From Limnohabitans sp. B9-3 (GTDB lineage Bacteria; Pseudomonadota; Gammaproteobacteria; Burkholderiales; Burkholderiaceae_C), in contig NZ_NESI01000003.1 of assembly GCF_002778325.1 (NCBI RefSeq), forward strand, positions 310,001 to 374,000: a DNA stretch of 64,000 nt, given 5' to 3'. Under the pieces are notes generated by a model, which did not search any database, was not told where the DNA came from, and was given only the letters and a program-made list of their open reading frames with translations. Position 1 is the stretch's first letter; each line of letters begins with the position of its first letter. Below, in pieces: positions 18,331 through 30,024 of this stretch. A program made the translations under genes and the position numbers.

Positions 18331-19082
18331 GCGTTCAGCGCCTCATCGCCCAAATAAGCTTCACGCACGATGTCACTGTTGCGAACAGCGTCGGGTGTGT
18401 CGCACAGCACCACTTGGCCATAGACCAACACGCTCACCTCATCCGCTAGCGAGAACACGGCATGCATGTCATGCTCGATCAACAGGATGGCAAACTGCTG
18501 GCGCAGACCTTGCAGTACTTCAATCATGTGTTGCGTTTCTGCTGGCCCTAAGCCTGCCATGGGCTCATCGAGCAAAAGCACGTCGGGTCGAGATGCCACA
18601 GCCATGGCCAATTCAATTTGGCGTTGCTGACCGTAAGACAAGTTACTCACGCGCTGTTGGCGCACAGCCAGCAAGCCCAGCAGTTCTAACACGGCGTCGC
18701 TGCGTTCGACCAATTCACGTTGCGAGGTGGCCGCCTGCCAAAAATGAAAGTTGTGGCCTTGTGCAGTTTGCACGGCCAGCAACACGTTTTCTAAAGCGGT
18801 GAATTCAGGAATGACCGAGTTGATTTGGTACGAGCGCCCCAAACCTGCGCGCGCACGCTTGGCCACCGACCAGTGCGTGATGTCTTGGCCTTTAAGAAAA
18901 ATTTGCCCCGCATCGCTGCGCACTTCACCCACGATTTGGTTCACCAAGCTGGTTTTGCCTGCGCCATTCGGGCCAATCAAGGCATGGATTTGTGCTGCTT
19001 GCAGGCGGATGTTCACATGGTCAGTCACGCGCAGACCGCCATAGTTTTTGACCAAGCCGCGTACCTCTAACAAGTTGCTCAT
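18327..19082 (-). CDS. Branched-chain amino acid-type ABC transporter ATP-binding protein (LivG-like)
   Basis: 251 residues. It has Walker A GPNGAGKTSLVNQI, signature LSYGQQRQIELAMA and Walker B VLLLDEPMAGLGPAET. The GRSYQINSVIPEFTALENVL stretch after Walker A is typical of LivG. It forms the ATPase pair with the LivF-like protein and couples to the two permeases just upstream. The gap to the LivM-like stop is one base, so the transporter genes are tightly packed and co-translated. Confidence 0.93.
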   Translation of the reverse strand: MSNLLEVRGLVKNYGGLRVTDHVNIRLQAAQIHALIGPNGAGKTSLVNQIVGEVRSDAGQIFLKGQDITHWSVAKRARAGLGRSYQINSVIPEFTALENVLLAVQTAQGHNFHFWQAATSQRELVERSDAVLELLGLLAVRQQRVSNLSYGQQRQIELAMAVASRPDVLLLDEPMAGLGPAETQHMIEVLQGLRQQFAILLIEHDMHAVFSLADEVSVLVYGQVVLCDTPDAVRNSDIVREAYLGDEALNA

Positions 19083-19083
19083 C

Positions 19084-20031
19084 TCAACGCTCCTCCAGCA
19101 GGCCCCAGAGCCCGCGCTTGAGGTAAATCACGATCAACACGATCAGCGGGCCCAAGATCATGGGCCAGCGCTCCGTCAATAATTTCAAACCCTCTTCGGT
19201 TAGGAGCAGCGCAAAGGCGCCGACCAAGGGCCCAAACACGCTGCCCATACCACCCAAGAGCACCATCACGATCAGCTCGCCCGAGACCGCCCAGGTCATC
19301 ATGGCGGGCGACACAAAGCCCGTGAGGTTGGCCAAGAAAAAGCCTGCCAACGCGCACAAAACCGCCGAGATCACATAGGCCGTGATGCGGTAGGGCAAGC
19401 TGCGTGCCCCCAAGGCCTGTACACGTCGATCATTCACTTTGGTGGCGCGCAATACCAACCCAAAGCGCGAGGCCACCACATGTTGCAACACCCACAACGC
19501 CAACAGCACGGTGATGAGCAGCGACACATAAATGGCAAATTTGTTGCCGGTCAAAAAGCCGAAGTCACTGAGTTGCTGCAAGCTGATGCCATCGTCACCC
19601 CCAAAGGCTTTGAGGCTGACGAACACGTAATAAAACAGCTGCGCAAAAGCCAGTGTGATCATGATGAATGCAATGCCCTGTGTGCGCAGTGCCACCCAAC
19701 CCAAAGGCGCGGCAATCACCACGGTGACGATCACGGCCGTGGCCATGTGCAGCCAACCTGAGTGCATCCCCAAGCTCGACAAGATGCCTACGGCATAAGC
19801 GCCCAAACCGATGTACATGGCATGGCCCAAGCTCACCATGCCGCCAAAACCCAGCGCCAAATTTAAGCCCAGCGCTGCCAAACCAAAAGCCAAGATGCGA
19901 CCAAACAAGGTGAGGGCATACACGTCTTGTGTGAACCACGCGTACACCGGCACGGCGGCCAAGGCGGTGATGAGCAGGCCAGCCAATAAGGTACGCAAAC
20001 GGGTGTGTGATGTTGCTTGCGGGGTACTCAT
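19084..20031 (-). CDS. Branched-chain amino acid-type ABC transporter permease (LivM-like)
   Basis: 315 residues with eight to ten hydrophobic segments. The family signature ALGLNLALGFGGMVSLGHAM lies near residues 52-71, and the cytoplasmic coupling loop is around ATKVNDRRVQALG. It forms the inner-membrane channel with the LivH-like protein, whose stop overlaps its start by four bases. The C-terminus is short (YLKRGLWGLLEER), so no ATPase domain is fused, unlike some LivM proteins. Confidence 0.92.
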   Translation of the reverse strand: MSTPQATSHTRLRTLLAGLLITALAAVPVYAWFTQDVYALTLFGRILAFGLAALGLNLALGFGGMVSLGHAMYIGLGAYAVGILSSLGMHSGWLHMATAVIVTVVIAAPLGWVALRTQGIAFIMITLAFAQLFYYVFVSLKAFGGDDGISLQQLSDFGFLTGNKFAIYVSLLITVLLALWVLQHVVASRFGLVLRATKVNDRRVQALGARSLPYRITAYVISAVLCALAGFFLANLTGFVSPAMMTWAVSGELIVMVLLGGMGSVFGPLVGAFALLLTEEGLKLLTERWPMILGPLIVLIVIYLKRGLWGLLEER

Positions 20032-20954
20032 TGTTGACGAGCCTTCACCGGAAACAGGCCATCGGGTTTGAACGCCAGCACCAAGACCATCAACAAATAC
20101 ACCAGCATGGAGGCCAGGGCCGGACCTGCGGCATTGGCCACGGAGGCGTCAAACAATTCACGCAGCCAAATTGGCAGCAACACGCGGCCCATTGTGTCGA
20201 CCACGCCAACGACCAAGGCGCCTAGGAAAGCACCGCGAATCGAGCCAATGCCGCCAATCACGATGACCACCAAGGTCAACACCAAAATCGGCTCGCCCAT
20301 GCCTGGCTGGATGGACAAAATCGGCCCCACCATTGCGCCTGCTAGACCGGCCAAGCCTGCGCCCAAGGCAAACACAAAACGGTTGAGCCAGCCAATATTC
20401 ACGCCCAACGCTGACACCATCTCGCGGTTGCTCGCGCCTGCACGAATCAGCATGCCAATGCGCGTGCGCTCAATCAGCGCATACAAACCCACAGCCACGC
20501 TCAGGCCCACGCCGATGATGGCGAATCGGTAAGCGGGGTAATTGAATCCAAAAATTTGCACCGAGTTCGACAGCGCCTCAGGCGTGTCCATGAACAGCGG
20601 TGAATTGCCCCAAGCCCAGCGCACAAATTCGTTGCTGAACAACACAATGCCAAAGGTGGCCAGCACTTGGTCGAGGTGGTCTCGCCTGTGCAGCACAGCC
20701 AACCCGCCGGCATCCAGCAGCGCGGCCAAAACAAACACGCCTACCGCAGCAGCCAGCAAGGCGAGAGCGAACGAGCCTGTGGCCGCAAATACCAAAGCGG
20801 CAAAGTAAGCGCCAAACATATAGAGTGCGCCGTGGGCGAGGTTGATGAAGCTCATGATCCCGAAGACCAAGGTCAGCCCCGCCGCCATCAAAAACAACAG
20901 CACACCAAATTGCAGCCCGTTGAGGCCCTGTGCCAACAGCAAATTGAAACTCAT
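20028..20954 (-). CDS. Branched-chain amino acid-type ABC transporter permease (LivH-like)
   Basis: 308 residues, highly hydrophobic. It starts with the family pattern LLAQGLNGLQFGVLLFLMAA and LVFGIMSFINLAHGALYMFG, and has the coupling-loop segment ASNREMVSALGVNIGWLN. It is the first permease of the transporter. A terminator-like hairpin lies between it and the binding-protein gene, which should make the binding protein more abundant than the membrane parts. Confidence 0.93.
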   Translation of the reverse strand: MSFNLLLAQGLNGLQFGVLLFLMAAGLTLVFGIMSFINLAHGALYMFGAYFAALVFAATGSFALALLAAAVGVFVLAALLDAGGLAVLHRRDHLDQVLATFGIVLFSNEFVRWAWGNSPLFMDTPEALSNSVQIFGFNYPAYRFAIIGVGLSVAVGLYALIERTRIGMLIRAGASNREMVSALGVNIGWLNRFVFALGAGLAGLAGAMVGPILSIQPGMGEPILVLTLVVIVIGGIGSIRGAFLGALVVGVVDTMGRVLLPIWLRELFDASVANAAGPALASMLVYLLMVLVLAFKPDGLFPVKARQQ

Positions 20955-20963
20955 GCGATCTTT

Positions 20964-21001
20964 AAAAAATAACCGGGGTTTGCCTCACAGCCAACCCCGG
21001 T
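20964..21001 (-). terminator. Intercistronic terminator or attenuator between livK-like and livH-like genes
   Basis: Arms ACCGGGGTT (20972-20980) and AACCCCGGT (20993-21001) enclose a 12-base loop. On the minus strand they are followed by TATTTTTT. The spot, between binding-protein and permease genes, is a usual place for partial termination that lowers permease expression. Confidence 0.75.
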
Positions 21002-21020
21002 GTGTAGGACAAGACAGTGC

Positions 21021-22196
21021 TTATTTCAGTGGGCATTCATTCACATAAGGATCGGCCAAGTCTTTGAGGGGGGTTGAAGAAGTTTTCAGAGAAACACGGC
21101 CTTGTGCATCCTTGGCCACTTCAAACACGTGCATGTCTTGGATAGGGAACCCGTTTTTGTTGAATCGGAAATTGCCACGCACTGACTTGAAATCGGCCGC
21201 ACGCAAGGCGGCTGTCAACGCCGCTTTGTCACTGGCTTTGCCACCTGTTTTCTTCAAGGCGCTGTCGATCAACAACGCTGAGTCGTAAGACTGCGCGGCG
21301 TATTGCGAAGGAATGCGGTTGTACTTTTTCTCAAAGTCGGCCACAAACTTTTTGCTCGCTGCGTTGGTGAAGTCTGGGCCCCAGAAGGTGCCCGAGATCA
21401 CGCCGAGCGCGGTTTCTTTCAGTGCAGGAAGGGTCGAGCCATCCGTGGTGGACACCGACAGCAAAGGAATTTGGCCCAGCAAACCGGCTTGGCGCATTTG
21501 CTTCACAAAGTTCACGCCCATGCCGCCTGGGTAAAACACAAACAAGGCGTCAGGCTTCGCCGCTTGCATTTGTGCAATTTCAGCCGAGTAGTCGGGTTGG
21601 TTGACGGTGGTGTACACCTCGCCCGCCACGCCACCTTTGAAGTAGCGCTTGAAACCTGCCACGTTGTCTTTGCCCGATTGGTAGTTGGGCGCCATGATGT
21701 AGACGTTTTTGAAGCCTTTGTCGGTGGCGTATTTGCCCACCACTTCAGCCTGCATGTCGTTTTGCCAAGAGGTGAAAAAGAAGTTGGCATTGCACTGAGC
21801 ACCAGCCAAGGGGGCAGGGCCAGCGTTGGAGCCGACGAACACCGCTTTGCCATCGGCCAAGGGTTTGGCCACGGCCATCATCACGTTAGAGAAGGTCACG
21901 CCGGTGACGATGTCAACCTTGTCGCGCTCGATGAACTTACTGACGATTTGCACGCCCAATTCAGGCTTGAGTTGGTCATCTTCTTTGAGCACTTCAATGG
22001 CTGCGCCGCCCAGCTTGCCGCCTGCGTGCTCCACCCCCAACATGAAACCGTCGTACATGTCTTGGCCCAACGAGGCTGCGGGGCCTGACAAGGTAGACAT
22101 GAAACCAATTTTCACTTGGGCAGAGGCCGATGTGGTGGCGAATGCGCAGGTGGCAATGGCTGCTGCGCAAATGGCTTTGAGGGTGCGTTGTTGCAT
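21021..22196 (-). CDS. ABC transporter substrate-binding protein (LivK-like)
   Basis: 391 residues with a Sec signal peptide of about 26 residues (ICAAAIATCAFATTSASA, cleavage before QVKIG). The type I periplasmic-binding fold is clear from KIGFMSTLSGPAASLGQDMY at the mature N-terminus and from VGSNAGPAPLAGAQCNANFF. Similar Burkholderiales proteins bind aromatic carboxylates and amides as well as amino acids, so the name says little about the ligand. It is the first transporter gene after the dioxygenase gene (29-base gap). The protein would be periplasmic and deliver ligand to the permease pair. Confidence 0.92.
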   Translation of the reverse strand: MQQRTLKAICAAAIATCAFATTSASAQVKIGFMSTLSGPAASLGQDMYDGFMLGVEHAGGKLGGAAIEVLKEDDQLKPELGVQIVSKFIERDKVDIVTGVTFSNVMMAVAKPLADGKAVFVGSNAGPAPLAGAQCNANFFFTSWQNDMQAEVVGKYATDKGFKNVYIMAPNYQSGKDNVAGFKRYFKGGVAGEVYTTVNQPDYSAEIAQMQAAKPDALFVFYPGGMGVNFVKQMRQAGLLGQIPLLSVSTTDGSTLPALKETALGVISGTFWGPDFTNAASKKFVADFEKKYNRIPSQYAAQSYDSALLIDSALKKTGGKASDKAALTAALRAADFKSVRGNFRFNKNGFPIQDMHVFEVAKDAQGRVSLKTSSTPLKDLADPYVNECPLK

Positions 22197-22225
22197 GAGC
22201 TGAGTCTCCGGTGTGGTTCAAAAAA

Positions 22226-24263
<2,038 letters not shown>

Positions 24264-24267
<4 letters not shown>

Positions 24268-24761
24268 GGGGCAGTTGCACCCGGTGCAGACGAGCGCAAC
24301 AACGTCAGGCCTTCACACACCGCTTTGACAATGCCTTCATAACCTGTGCAGCGACACAAATTACCTGACAAGGCATGACGCACCGCTTGGTCTTCGGCTG
24401 GCACATCTTCTTGCACCATGGCCAGAGCGCGCATGACCAAACCGGGCGTGCAAAACCCGCATTGCAAGGCATGGTGCTTGCTGAAGCACTGCTGCATGAC
24501 ATGCAGGTCTGATGCGTTGGGCGCCACACCTTCGATGGTGGTGATGTGCTGTCCGCTGCATTGCATGGCCAAGCGATTGCAGGACTTTACGGCGGCACCA
24601 TCGACCAGCACGGTGCAAGCCCCGCACTGGGCAGTGTCGCAGCCTTGGTGTGTGCCGGTGAGTTGGCATTGTTCGCGCAACACATCCAGCAGCAAGCCCG
24701 ACGGTGCCACGTCCAAGCGCAAGGCTTGACCATTGACATGCAGCTGCAGCGAGAGCTTCAT
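24264..24761 (-). CDS. Molybdenum hydroxylase [2Fe-2S] subunit (CoxS-like)
   Basis: 165 residues from the ATG at 24761, one base after the stop of the DapA-like gene; a TTG 30 bases upstream is in frame but less likely. The plant-type ferredoxin cluster is in GCDTAQCGACTVLVDG and an upstream CQLTGTHQG. The second cluster is in CGFCTPGLVM and CRCTGYEGIV. All eight cysteines are present. It carries electrons from the molybdenum site to the FAD subunit encoded directly downstream (4-base overlap). Confidence 0.93.
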
Positions 24762-24762
24762 G

Positions 24763-25743
24763 TCAGGCCGTGCGCAAGCCGCACTGGGCAAACGCTTGGC
24801 GTGTGGCTTCGCGTTCGGCTTCGGTCAGTTGCAGCAATGGACGACGCACAGGCCCGCCGTGTTGACCGAGCAACTCTTGCCAGTACTTGCCATGCGCTTG
24901 GGGTTTGCCTTTGGGTTTGCTGTGTTTGATGGCGTCGCGCACGGGGTCCAAACTGTCGCGCACTTGGCGGGCTTCGTCAAACTTGCCTGCAAACGCAAGT
25001 TGGGTGTACTCATTCATGCGTTGGTCCACTTTGGATTGCAGCAAGAAGGGCGGTGTGGAGCAGAGGTAGAGCTTCCAGCCGAGTTCGATGACGTTGTCTA
25101 ACCAATCGGGTTCGTCAGGATTGCTGACGTGAATTTTGTCACCCACCATTTCGGTCAATCGCTTATATCTGGCGCGGTCGGTGCTGTATTTGATCGCCAC
25201 CACGTTTGGCAATTCGGCAATGCGGGCGCACAACTCGGGGCTCATCACGTAGCCGCAGTCGGGGTGGTTCCACATGGCCAAGCCGAGGTCTATTTTTTCG
25301 GACAGGTAACGGTAGTACTCGTAAATGGTTTCGTCGGTGTCTGCCCCAAAGTGCAGCACGGGGCTGTGCACGATCACGTAGTCAGCACCCACGTTTTTGG
25401 AGTGCTCGGCCAGCTCCAACACCACATCGAGGTTGGTGTCAGAGCAGGAGGTGACGATGCCGCAGGCACCTGCGCCGTTGCGGTCACCTGCGTCGCTGGC
25501 GACTTCTACCGAGAGGTCGATCAAACGCTTGCGTTCTGCGATGGACATCGAGAAAAACTCAGCCTGCTTACCAGCAATAAAAATGCCACCCAGTTTCAAG
25601 TCGTTGATCCAGTGGTTCAAGTTGTCGCGGTAGGCCTTTTCATCGAGCTGCAAGGCATCGTTGAAAGGGGTGAGGTTGGCCGCCCAAACGCCCACCATGT
25701 GTTCGCGTGCGTATTCCTTGGCTTCTGATTTTTTGTATGTCAT
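24763..25743 (-). CDS. Dihydrodipicolinate synthase (DapA) family lyase or hydratase-aldolase
   Basis: 326 residues, a TIM-barrel aldolase of the DapA/N-acetylneuraminate lyase family. The Schiff-base lysine is in NVVAIKYSTDRARYK, and GGIFIAGKQAEFFSMSIAER replaces the usual GTTGE pattern. The Tyr of the classic PYY motif is not in place (SPVLHFGAD), so it is probably not lysine-biosynthetic DapA. Some relatives act as hydratase-aldolases in aromatic degradation. It lies inside the molybdenum-hydroxylase operon between the large and small subunits, so it likely cleaves or hydrates a downstream pyruvate-bearing intermediate (inference). Confidence 0.85.
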   Translation of the reverse strand: MTYKKSEAKEYAREHMVGVWAANLTPFNDALQLDEKAYRDNLNHWINDLKLGGIFIAGKQAEFFSMSIAERKRLIDLSVEVASDAGDRNGAGACGIVTSCSDTNLDVVLELAEHSKNVGADYVIVHSPVLHFGADTDETIYEYYRYLSEKIDLGLAMWNHPDCGYVMSPELCARIAELPNVVAIKYSTDRARYKRLTEMVGDKIHVSNPDEPDWLDNVIELGWKLYLCSTPPFLLQSKVDQRMNEYTQLAFAGKFDEARQVRDSLDPVRDAIKHSKPKGKPQAHGKYWQELLGQHGGPVRRPLLQLTEAEREATRQAFAQCGLRTA

Positions 25744-27914
25744 GGTGTTTCCTTTTCAAAATGGGTCGACAAAACACGCCAGAGTTGTTCTGACGTGAGG
25801 GGAAGTTGCAAATCGAATTCGCCCAAAGGCGAAAGCGCATCACGCGCGGCATTCATCAACGCAGCGGGCACGCCAATGCAGCCCGCTTCGCCCACGCCTT
25901 TGGCCCCCAACAGGTTGTTGGGACTGGGGGTGTGCATGCTGCTGATGTGGATGGGGGGCATGGTGTCGGCGCGCGGGATGGCGTAGTCCATCAACGAGCC
26001 GGTGATGAGTTGGCCTTGGTCGTCGTAAACCAAGCGCTCCATCATGGCTTGACCCAAACCTTGGGCAGCTCCGCCTATCAATTGACCGTGCACCAACTGC
26101 GGTTGCAGCACATGGCCTGCGTCATCGACCCAAGTGATCCGCTCGATGGTGGGCGTGCCGGTGTCGACGTCGATGCGCATCTGTGCAATCACGCAGCCGT
26201 AGCTCCAGGCTTCGCTGGCGGTGAATTTTTCTTCCGCGGTGATGGGCAGTGCTTCGCCACCCTCGCGGCGAGCCAGCACAGTACGACACGCTTGCACGAT
26301 GGCACTGCCCCCAATGGCCGTGCTGCGGCTGGCCAATGCACCGGTGCCCGCTGGGCAGAGCTCGGTGTTGCCCAAATGGACCTCGACCTGCCTAGGCGCG
26401 CAGCCCAAGGTGTCGGCGGCCAATTGTGCAAACGTCGTGACGTGGCCTTGGCCCTGTGCGGGCGCTCCGCTCGCTACGGTGACGCGTCCGTCTTCATGCA
26501 GGATGACGCGTGCAGATTCCCAGCCTTGGCCGCAAGGCTCCACATACAAGGCCATGCCGATGCCCACCATTTCGCCTTCACGGCGACGTTGGGTTTGATC
26601 CGCGCGCGCCTGGGTGTAAGCAAATTGTTCGCAGGCTTTGTGCAAAGCCAAGGCGTAGTCGCCTGAGTCAAGCACTTCGCCGGTGGGCGTGGTGTAGGGC
26701 ATGGCGTCAGCCGCAATGAGGTTGCGCTTGCGCAGTTCTACTGGGTCGATGTCGCACCGACGGGCGGCTTGCTCGATCAAGGTTTCCATCAGCAATGCCG
26801 CTTCAGGGCGGCCCGCACCGCGGTAAATATTCACAGGTGCCGCGTGCGCACGGGTGGCCATGCCTTCGATGTCGATGTGTTGCAGCGCATAAGGCCCAGG
26901 CAAGATACGCGCCGCATTGCGCAGCGGCACCACGGCCGAAAAAGGCAGCCATGCGCCCAGCGTGAAATGCAGCCGCGCCCACAAGCCTTCCAACAGGCCT
27001 TGGGCGTTGACGTGCAAGCGACCTTCCAGCACTGAGCCACGGCCTTGCATGCCCGCCACAAAATCATCCGAGCGACTGGCCAGCCACTGCACGTTGCGTT
27101 GCAGGTGCTGTGCCGTGAGGGCCGTCAGCAAGTCTTCCGGACTGACCGAGGCTTTGGCGCCAAATGCGCCCCCGACATCGGGACTGATGAGCAGCACCTG
27201 TTCGGTCGGTAGATTCAGCACGCGGGCCACATCGGCCTGTGCGCGTGAGGGGGTTTGTGTGCCCAGCCACACGGTGATGCGATGTGGGCTTTCCACATCC
27301 GTCGTCGCGTCGATGCCGTGCACCCTGGCACTGCAGGCGCGTGGCTCCATGGGCATGGCGCTGACACGTGGCGAGCGGATGTTTGCCTCCACCACATGCG
27401 CGCTGTTTGTGGGCATTTGGCCACTGCGATGCTGGGTACGTGTGGTGGCGTCTTCGGATGCGAAGTCATTGCTTGGCGGTAAGGTGTGCAGGGTCAAGGT
27501 GACAGCGCCTGCGGCTTCACGTGCGATGGCTTGGCTGGTGGCAACGACGATTGCCACAGGTTGGCCTACATAGGCCACACGGTCAAGCGCGAGCAAAGGA
27601 AACGTGGTGTCTTGCGTCACGGGCAACAAAGGGTTGTGGGTGGGCAGGCTGTGTTGCCCCAAGTCGTTGCTGGTCAGAACCGCCAGCACACCGTCAATTT
27701 GTAAGGCCGCATCCGTTTGAATGCCCAGCAGCTGTGCATGCGCTTGTGGGCTGCGCACAAAGGCGATGTGGCAGACGTTGGGAATCACCACGTCTTGTCC
27801 AAAACAGCCTTCTCCCCTCAGCAAGGCGCTGTCTTCGCGGCGCAGCGTGTTGGTTTTGGCTTGATGCAGCGATGCTGCATTGCCAGAGGGGAGCGTGGAG
27901 TTCGGGTGAGTCAC
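25740..27914 (-). CDS. Molybdenum hydroxylase large subunit (xanthine dehydrogenase/CoxL family)
   Basis: 724 residues starting at a GTG at 27914. Family blocks include the N-terminal RREDSALLRGEGCFGQDV, PDVGGAFGAKASVSPEDLL, VNIYRGAGRPEAALLMETLI and the C-terminal GVGEAGCIGVPAALMNAARD with the catalytic glutamate. It binds the molybdopterin cofactor and hydroxylates a heteroaromatic carbon or oxidises an aldehyde using water. The CO-dehydrogenase active-site cysteine loop AYRCSFR is absent, so it is not a CO dehydrogenase. It is the first gene of the operon and overlaps the DapA-like gene by four bases. Confidence 0.92.
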   Translation of the reverse strand: MTHPNSTLPSGNAASLHQAKTNTLRREDSALLRGEGCFGQDVVIPNVCHIAFVRSPQAHAQLLGIQTDAALQIDGVLAVLTSNDLGQHSLPTHNPLLPVTQDTTFPLLALDRVAYVGQPVAIVVATSQAIAREAAGAVTLTLHTLPPSNDFASEDATTRTQHRSGQMPTNSAHVVEANIRSPRVSAMPMEPRACSARVHGIDATTDVESPHRITVWLGTQTPSRAQADVARVLNLPTEQVLLISPDVGGAFGAKASVSPEDLLTALTAQHLQRNVQWLASRSDDFVAGMQGRGSVLEGRLHVNAQGLLEGLWARLHFTLGAWLPFSAVVPLRNAARILPGPYALQHIDIEGMATRAHAAPVNIYRGAGRPEAALLMETLIEQAARRCDIDPVELRKRNLIAADAMPYTTPTGEVLDSGDYALALHKACEQFAYTQARADQTQRRREGEMVGIGMALYVEPCGQGWESARVILHEDGRVTVASGAPAQGQGHVTTFAQLAADTLGCAPRQVEVHLGNTELCPAGTGALASRSTAIGGSAIVQACRTVLARREGGEALPITAEEKFTASEAWSYGCVIAQMRIDVDTGTPTIERITWVDDAGHVLQPQLVHGQLIGGAAQGLGQAMMERLVYDDQGQLITGSLMDYAIPRADTMPPIHISSMHTPSPNNLLGAKGVGEAGCIGVPAALMNAARDALSPLGEFDLQLPLTSEQLWRVLSTHFEKETP

Positions 27915-27916
27915 TG

Positions 27917-27930
27917 TTGAATTTAATCAA
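27917..27930. promoter_or_regulatory. Short dyad next to the molybdenum-hydroxylase start
   Basis: TTGA-N6-TCAA within an AT-rich stretch just before the GTG start of the large subunit gene. It shares the TTGA/TCAA half-site with the stronger dyad at 27956-27981, so both may bind the same LysR protein. Confidence 0.35.
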
Positions 27931-27955
27931 ACCTTGCGTGTGCGTGGCGCGATAA

Positions 27956-27981
27956 AAATTGAACAATCGTGCAGTCAATTT
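27956..27981. promoter_or_regulatory. Candidate LysR operator in the divergent region
   Basis: Perfect 7-base arms AAATTGA and TCAATTT separated by 12 bases lie about midway in the 107-base gap between the divergent operon and the LysR gene. The placement and spacing suit a LysR recognition site. Confidence 0.5.
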
Positions 27982-28021
27982 GTTGAATCAGGGATGGCCA
28001 TCAGCGGCATAAACTCTGGCT

Positions 28022-28954
28022 ATGAGTTCCAAGTTTGCTGCTTCCAATTTGAGTTTGAGACAACTGCGTGCCTTTTTGGCAGTCGCGCATGCGTCGAGCA
28101 TGACCCGCGCTGCTGAAAAACTTCACCTCACACCCTCGGCTTTGTCGATGTTGGTCCGCGGCATGGAGGATGACTTAGGCGCACGATTGTTTGACCGGAC
28201 CACGCGGCGTTTGGTCTTGACCGAGGCAGGCCTTCAGTTTTTGCCGACTGTGGAACAGGTGTTTGTGCAATTAGAAGCAGGCATTGCGGCGTTACAAAAC
28301 ACACAACAAGTGAAGGCAGGACGCTTGCGCGTGGCGGCCTCGCCTTTGTTGGCGAGTGCGTTGTTTCCGAAAGTCATTGCGAGTTTTCGTTTGCATCACC
28401 CGCAGGTCAAGGTCACGTTGCTGGATGCCTCAGTCGAGTCTTTGCCCGATTTGGTGCGTCGCGGTGAGGTAGATATGGCGGTGTGTACGGCCAGCAGCGA
28501 TGCCACTGATTTAGTGGCCACACCTGTCTACACCGACAAGCTGATGCTGGTGTGCCCCAGTGCACACCGATTGGCAAAGCGGCGTGAGGTCGAGTGGCAA
28601 GATTTACTGGATGAGCCTTTGATTTTGATGCGCCACGGTAGCGGCTTGCGTGCACTGGTCGACAAAGCTTTTGCCAAATGGAACAAACACATGCAGCCCG
28701 CCTACGAGGTGTCGCAAGTGGCCACGGCCTTGGGTTTGGTCAGTGAGGGCGAGGGTATTTCTGTGTTGCCCTCTTACGCGATCTCGCGGGCGCAAACGCT
28801 GTCGTCGGCCACCGTGGTGGCGACGGTCGATTTGGTCTCACCCAGCGTGTCGCGCGAAATTGTGGCCTTGACCAAAGAAGGGGCTGAGATGACGCCCGCT
28901 GTGCTGATGTTTGTGGATCAGTTCAAGAAACATGCGGGAGCAGGGCTGTTTTGA
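28022..28954 (+). CDS. LysR-family regulator, divergent from the molybdenum-hydroxylase operon
   Basis: 310 residues. The N-terminal HTH (LRQLRAFLAVAHASSMTRAA then LTPSALSMLVRGMEDDLG) covers about residues 8-68, followed by a type 2 periplasmic-binding-like effector domain (about 95-300). It reads away from the ten-gene operon that starts at 27914 and probably controls it in response to the transported compound or an intermediate. A hairpin terminator follows the stop codon closely. Confidence 0.93.
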   Translation: MSSKFAASNLSLRQLRAFLAVAHASSMTRAAEKLHLTPSALSMLVRGMEDDLGARLFDRTTRRLVLTEAGLQFLPTVEQVFVQLEAGIAALQNTQQVKAGRLRVAASPLLASALFPKVIASFRLHHPQVKVTLLDASVESLPDLVRRGEVDMAVCTASSDATDLVATPVYTDKLMLVCPSAHRLAKRREVEWQDLLDEPLILMRHGSGLRALVDKAFAKWNKHMQPAYEVSQVATALGLVSEGEGISVLPSYAISRAQTLSSATVVATVDLVSPSVSREIVALTKEGAEMTPAVLMFVDQFKKHAGAGLF

Positions 28955-28959
28955 TCAAA

Positions 28960-28984
28960 AAAGCCCAGCAACTTGCTGGGCTTT
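28960..28984. terminator. Bidirectional terminator between lysR and fbp
   Basis: Stem AAAGCCCAGC / GCTGGGCTTT with a 5-base loop. On the minus strand it ends in six T, so it should stop the pepN-fbp transcript firmly. On the plus strand the U run is short, so it is weaker for lysR. Confidence 0.8.
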
Positions 28985-29000
28985 AGGTGTGTAGCGCTAG

Positions 29001-30014
29001 TTAGGCCTTGGTGTGATAACTCGTCACACGTTCCACTTCGTTCTTAGAACCCAAAATCACGCTCACACGTTGGTGCAGTTGTGTGGGTTGGATGTCCAAG
29101 ATGCGTTGTTGGCCGTTGGTGGATGCGCCACCCGCTTGCTCGACCAACCAGCTCATGGGGTTGGCTTCGTACATCAAGCGCAGCTTGCCGGCTTTGCCGG
29201 GTTCACGCTTGTCCCAGGGGTACATGAACACGCCGCCACGGGTCAAGATGCGGTGCACATCGGCCACCATGGAGGCAATCCAACGCATGTTGAAGTTCTT
29301 GCCGCGTGGGCCTTCTTCGCCTAACAAACATTCGTCGATGTAGCGCTTCACGGGTTCGTCCCAGTGGCGCATGTTGCTCATGTTGATGGCGAATTCTTTG
29401 GTGTCAGCGGGAATGCGCACGTTTTCTTGTGTCAAGACAAACGAGCCTTGCTCACGGTCCAAGGTGAACATGGCCACGCCATCACCCACGGTCAAGACCA
29501 AGGTGGTTTGGGGCCCATACACGCAATAGCCCGCTGCCACTTGGGCGGTGCCAGGTTGCATGAAGTCGTCTTCGCTGACGCCTTTGTTGGGGTCGACTTT
29601 TTTCAACACGCTGAAGATGGTGCCGATGCTCACGTTCACGTCGATGTTGCTGGAGCCATCGAGGGGGTCAAACATCAACAGGTATTCACCTTGGGGATAG
29701 CGGTTGGGCACCACGTGGATGCTGTCCATTTCTTCAGACGCCATGGCCGCCAGGTGGCCGCCCCATTCGTTGGCTTCGATCAACACGTCGTTGGCGATGA
29801 TGTCGAGTTTCTTTTGCACTTCGCCTTGCACGTTTTCGCTGCCCGCCGAGCCCATGACGTCGCCGAGTTCGCTGCCCAAGGCACCCTTGTTCACGGCGTG
29901 GCTGATGCTTTTACAAGCGCGTGCCACCACTTCGAGCAACAGGCGCAGCTCAGACGGGATACGGCCTTTGGCGCGTTGTTGTTCGACCAAATAGCGGGTG
30001 AGAGAAATGCTCAT
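29001..30014 (-). CDS. fbp: Fructose-1,6-bisphosphatase, class I
   Basis: 337 residues, the normal class I length. The metal and substrate blocks are [20 protein letters not shown], the upstream [14 protein letters not shown], and the C-terminal [19 protein letters not shown] with the active-site glutamate. It removes the 1-phosphate from fructose 1,6-bisphosphate in gluconeogenesis. It follows pepN with a 10-base gap on the same strand, so the two are likely co-transcribed and end at the terminator around 28960-28984. Confidence 0.96.
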   Translation of the reverse strand: MSISLTRYLVEQQRAKGRIPSELRLLLEVVARACKSISHAVNKGALGSELGDVMGSAGSENVQGEVQKKLDIIANDVLIEANEWGGHLAAMASEEMDSIHVVPNRYPQGEYLLMFDPLDGSSNIDVNVSIGTIFSVLKKVDPNKGVSEDDFMQPGTAQVAAGYCVYGPQTTLVLTVGDGVAMFTLDREQGSFVLTQENVRIPADTKEFAINMSNMRHWDEPVKRYIDECLLGEEGPRGKNFNMRWIASMVADVHRILTRGGVFMYPWDKREPGKAGKLRLMYEANPMSWLVEQAGGASTNGQQRILDIQPTQLHQRVSVILGSKNEVERVTSYHTKA

Positions 30015-30024
30015 GAATCAGTCC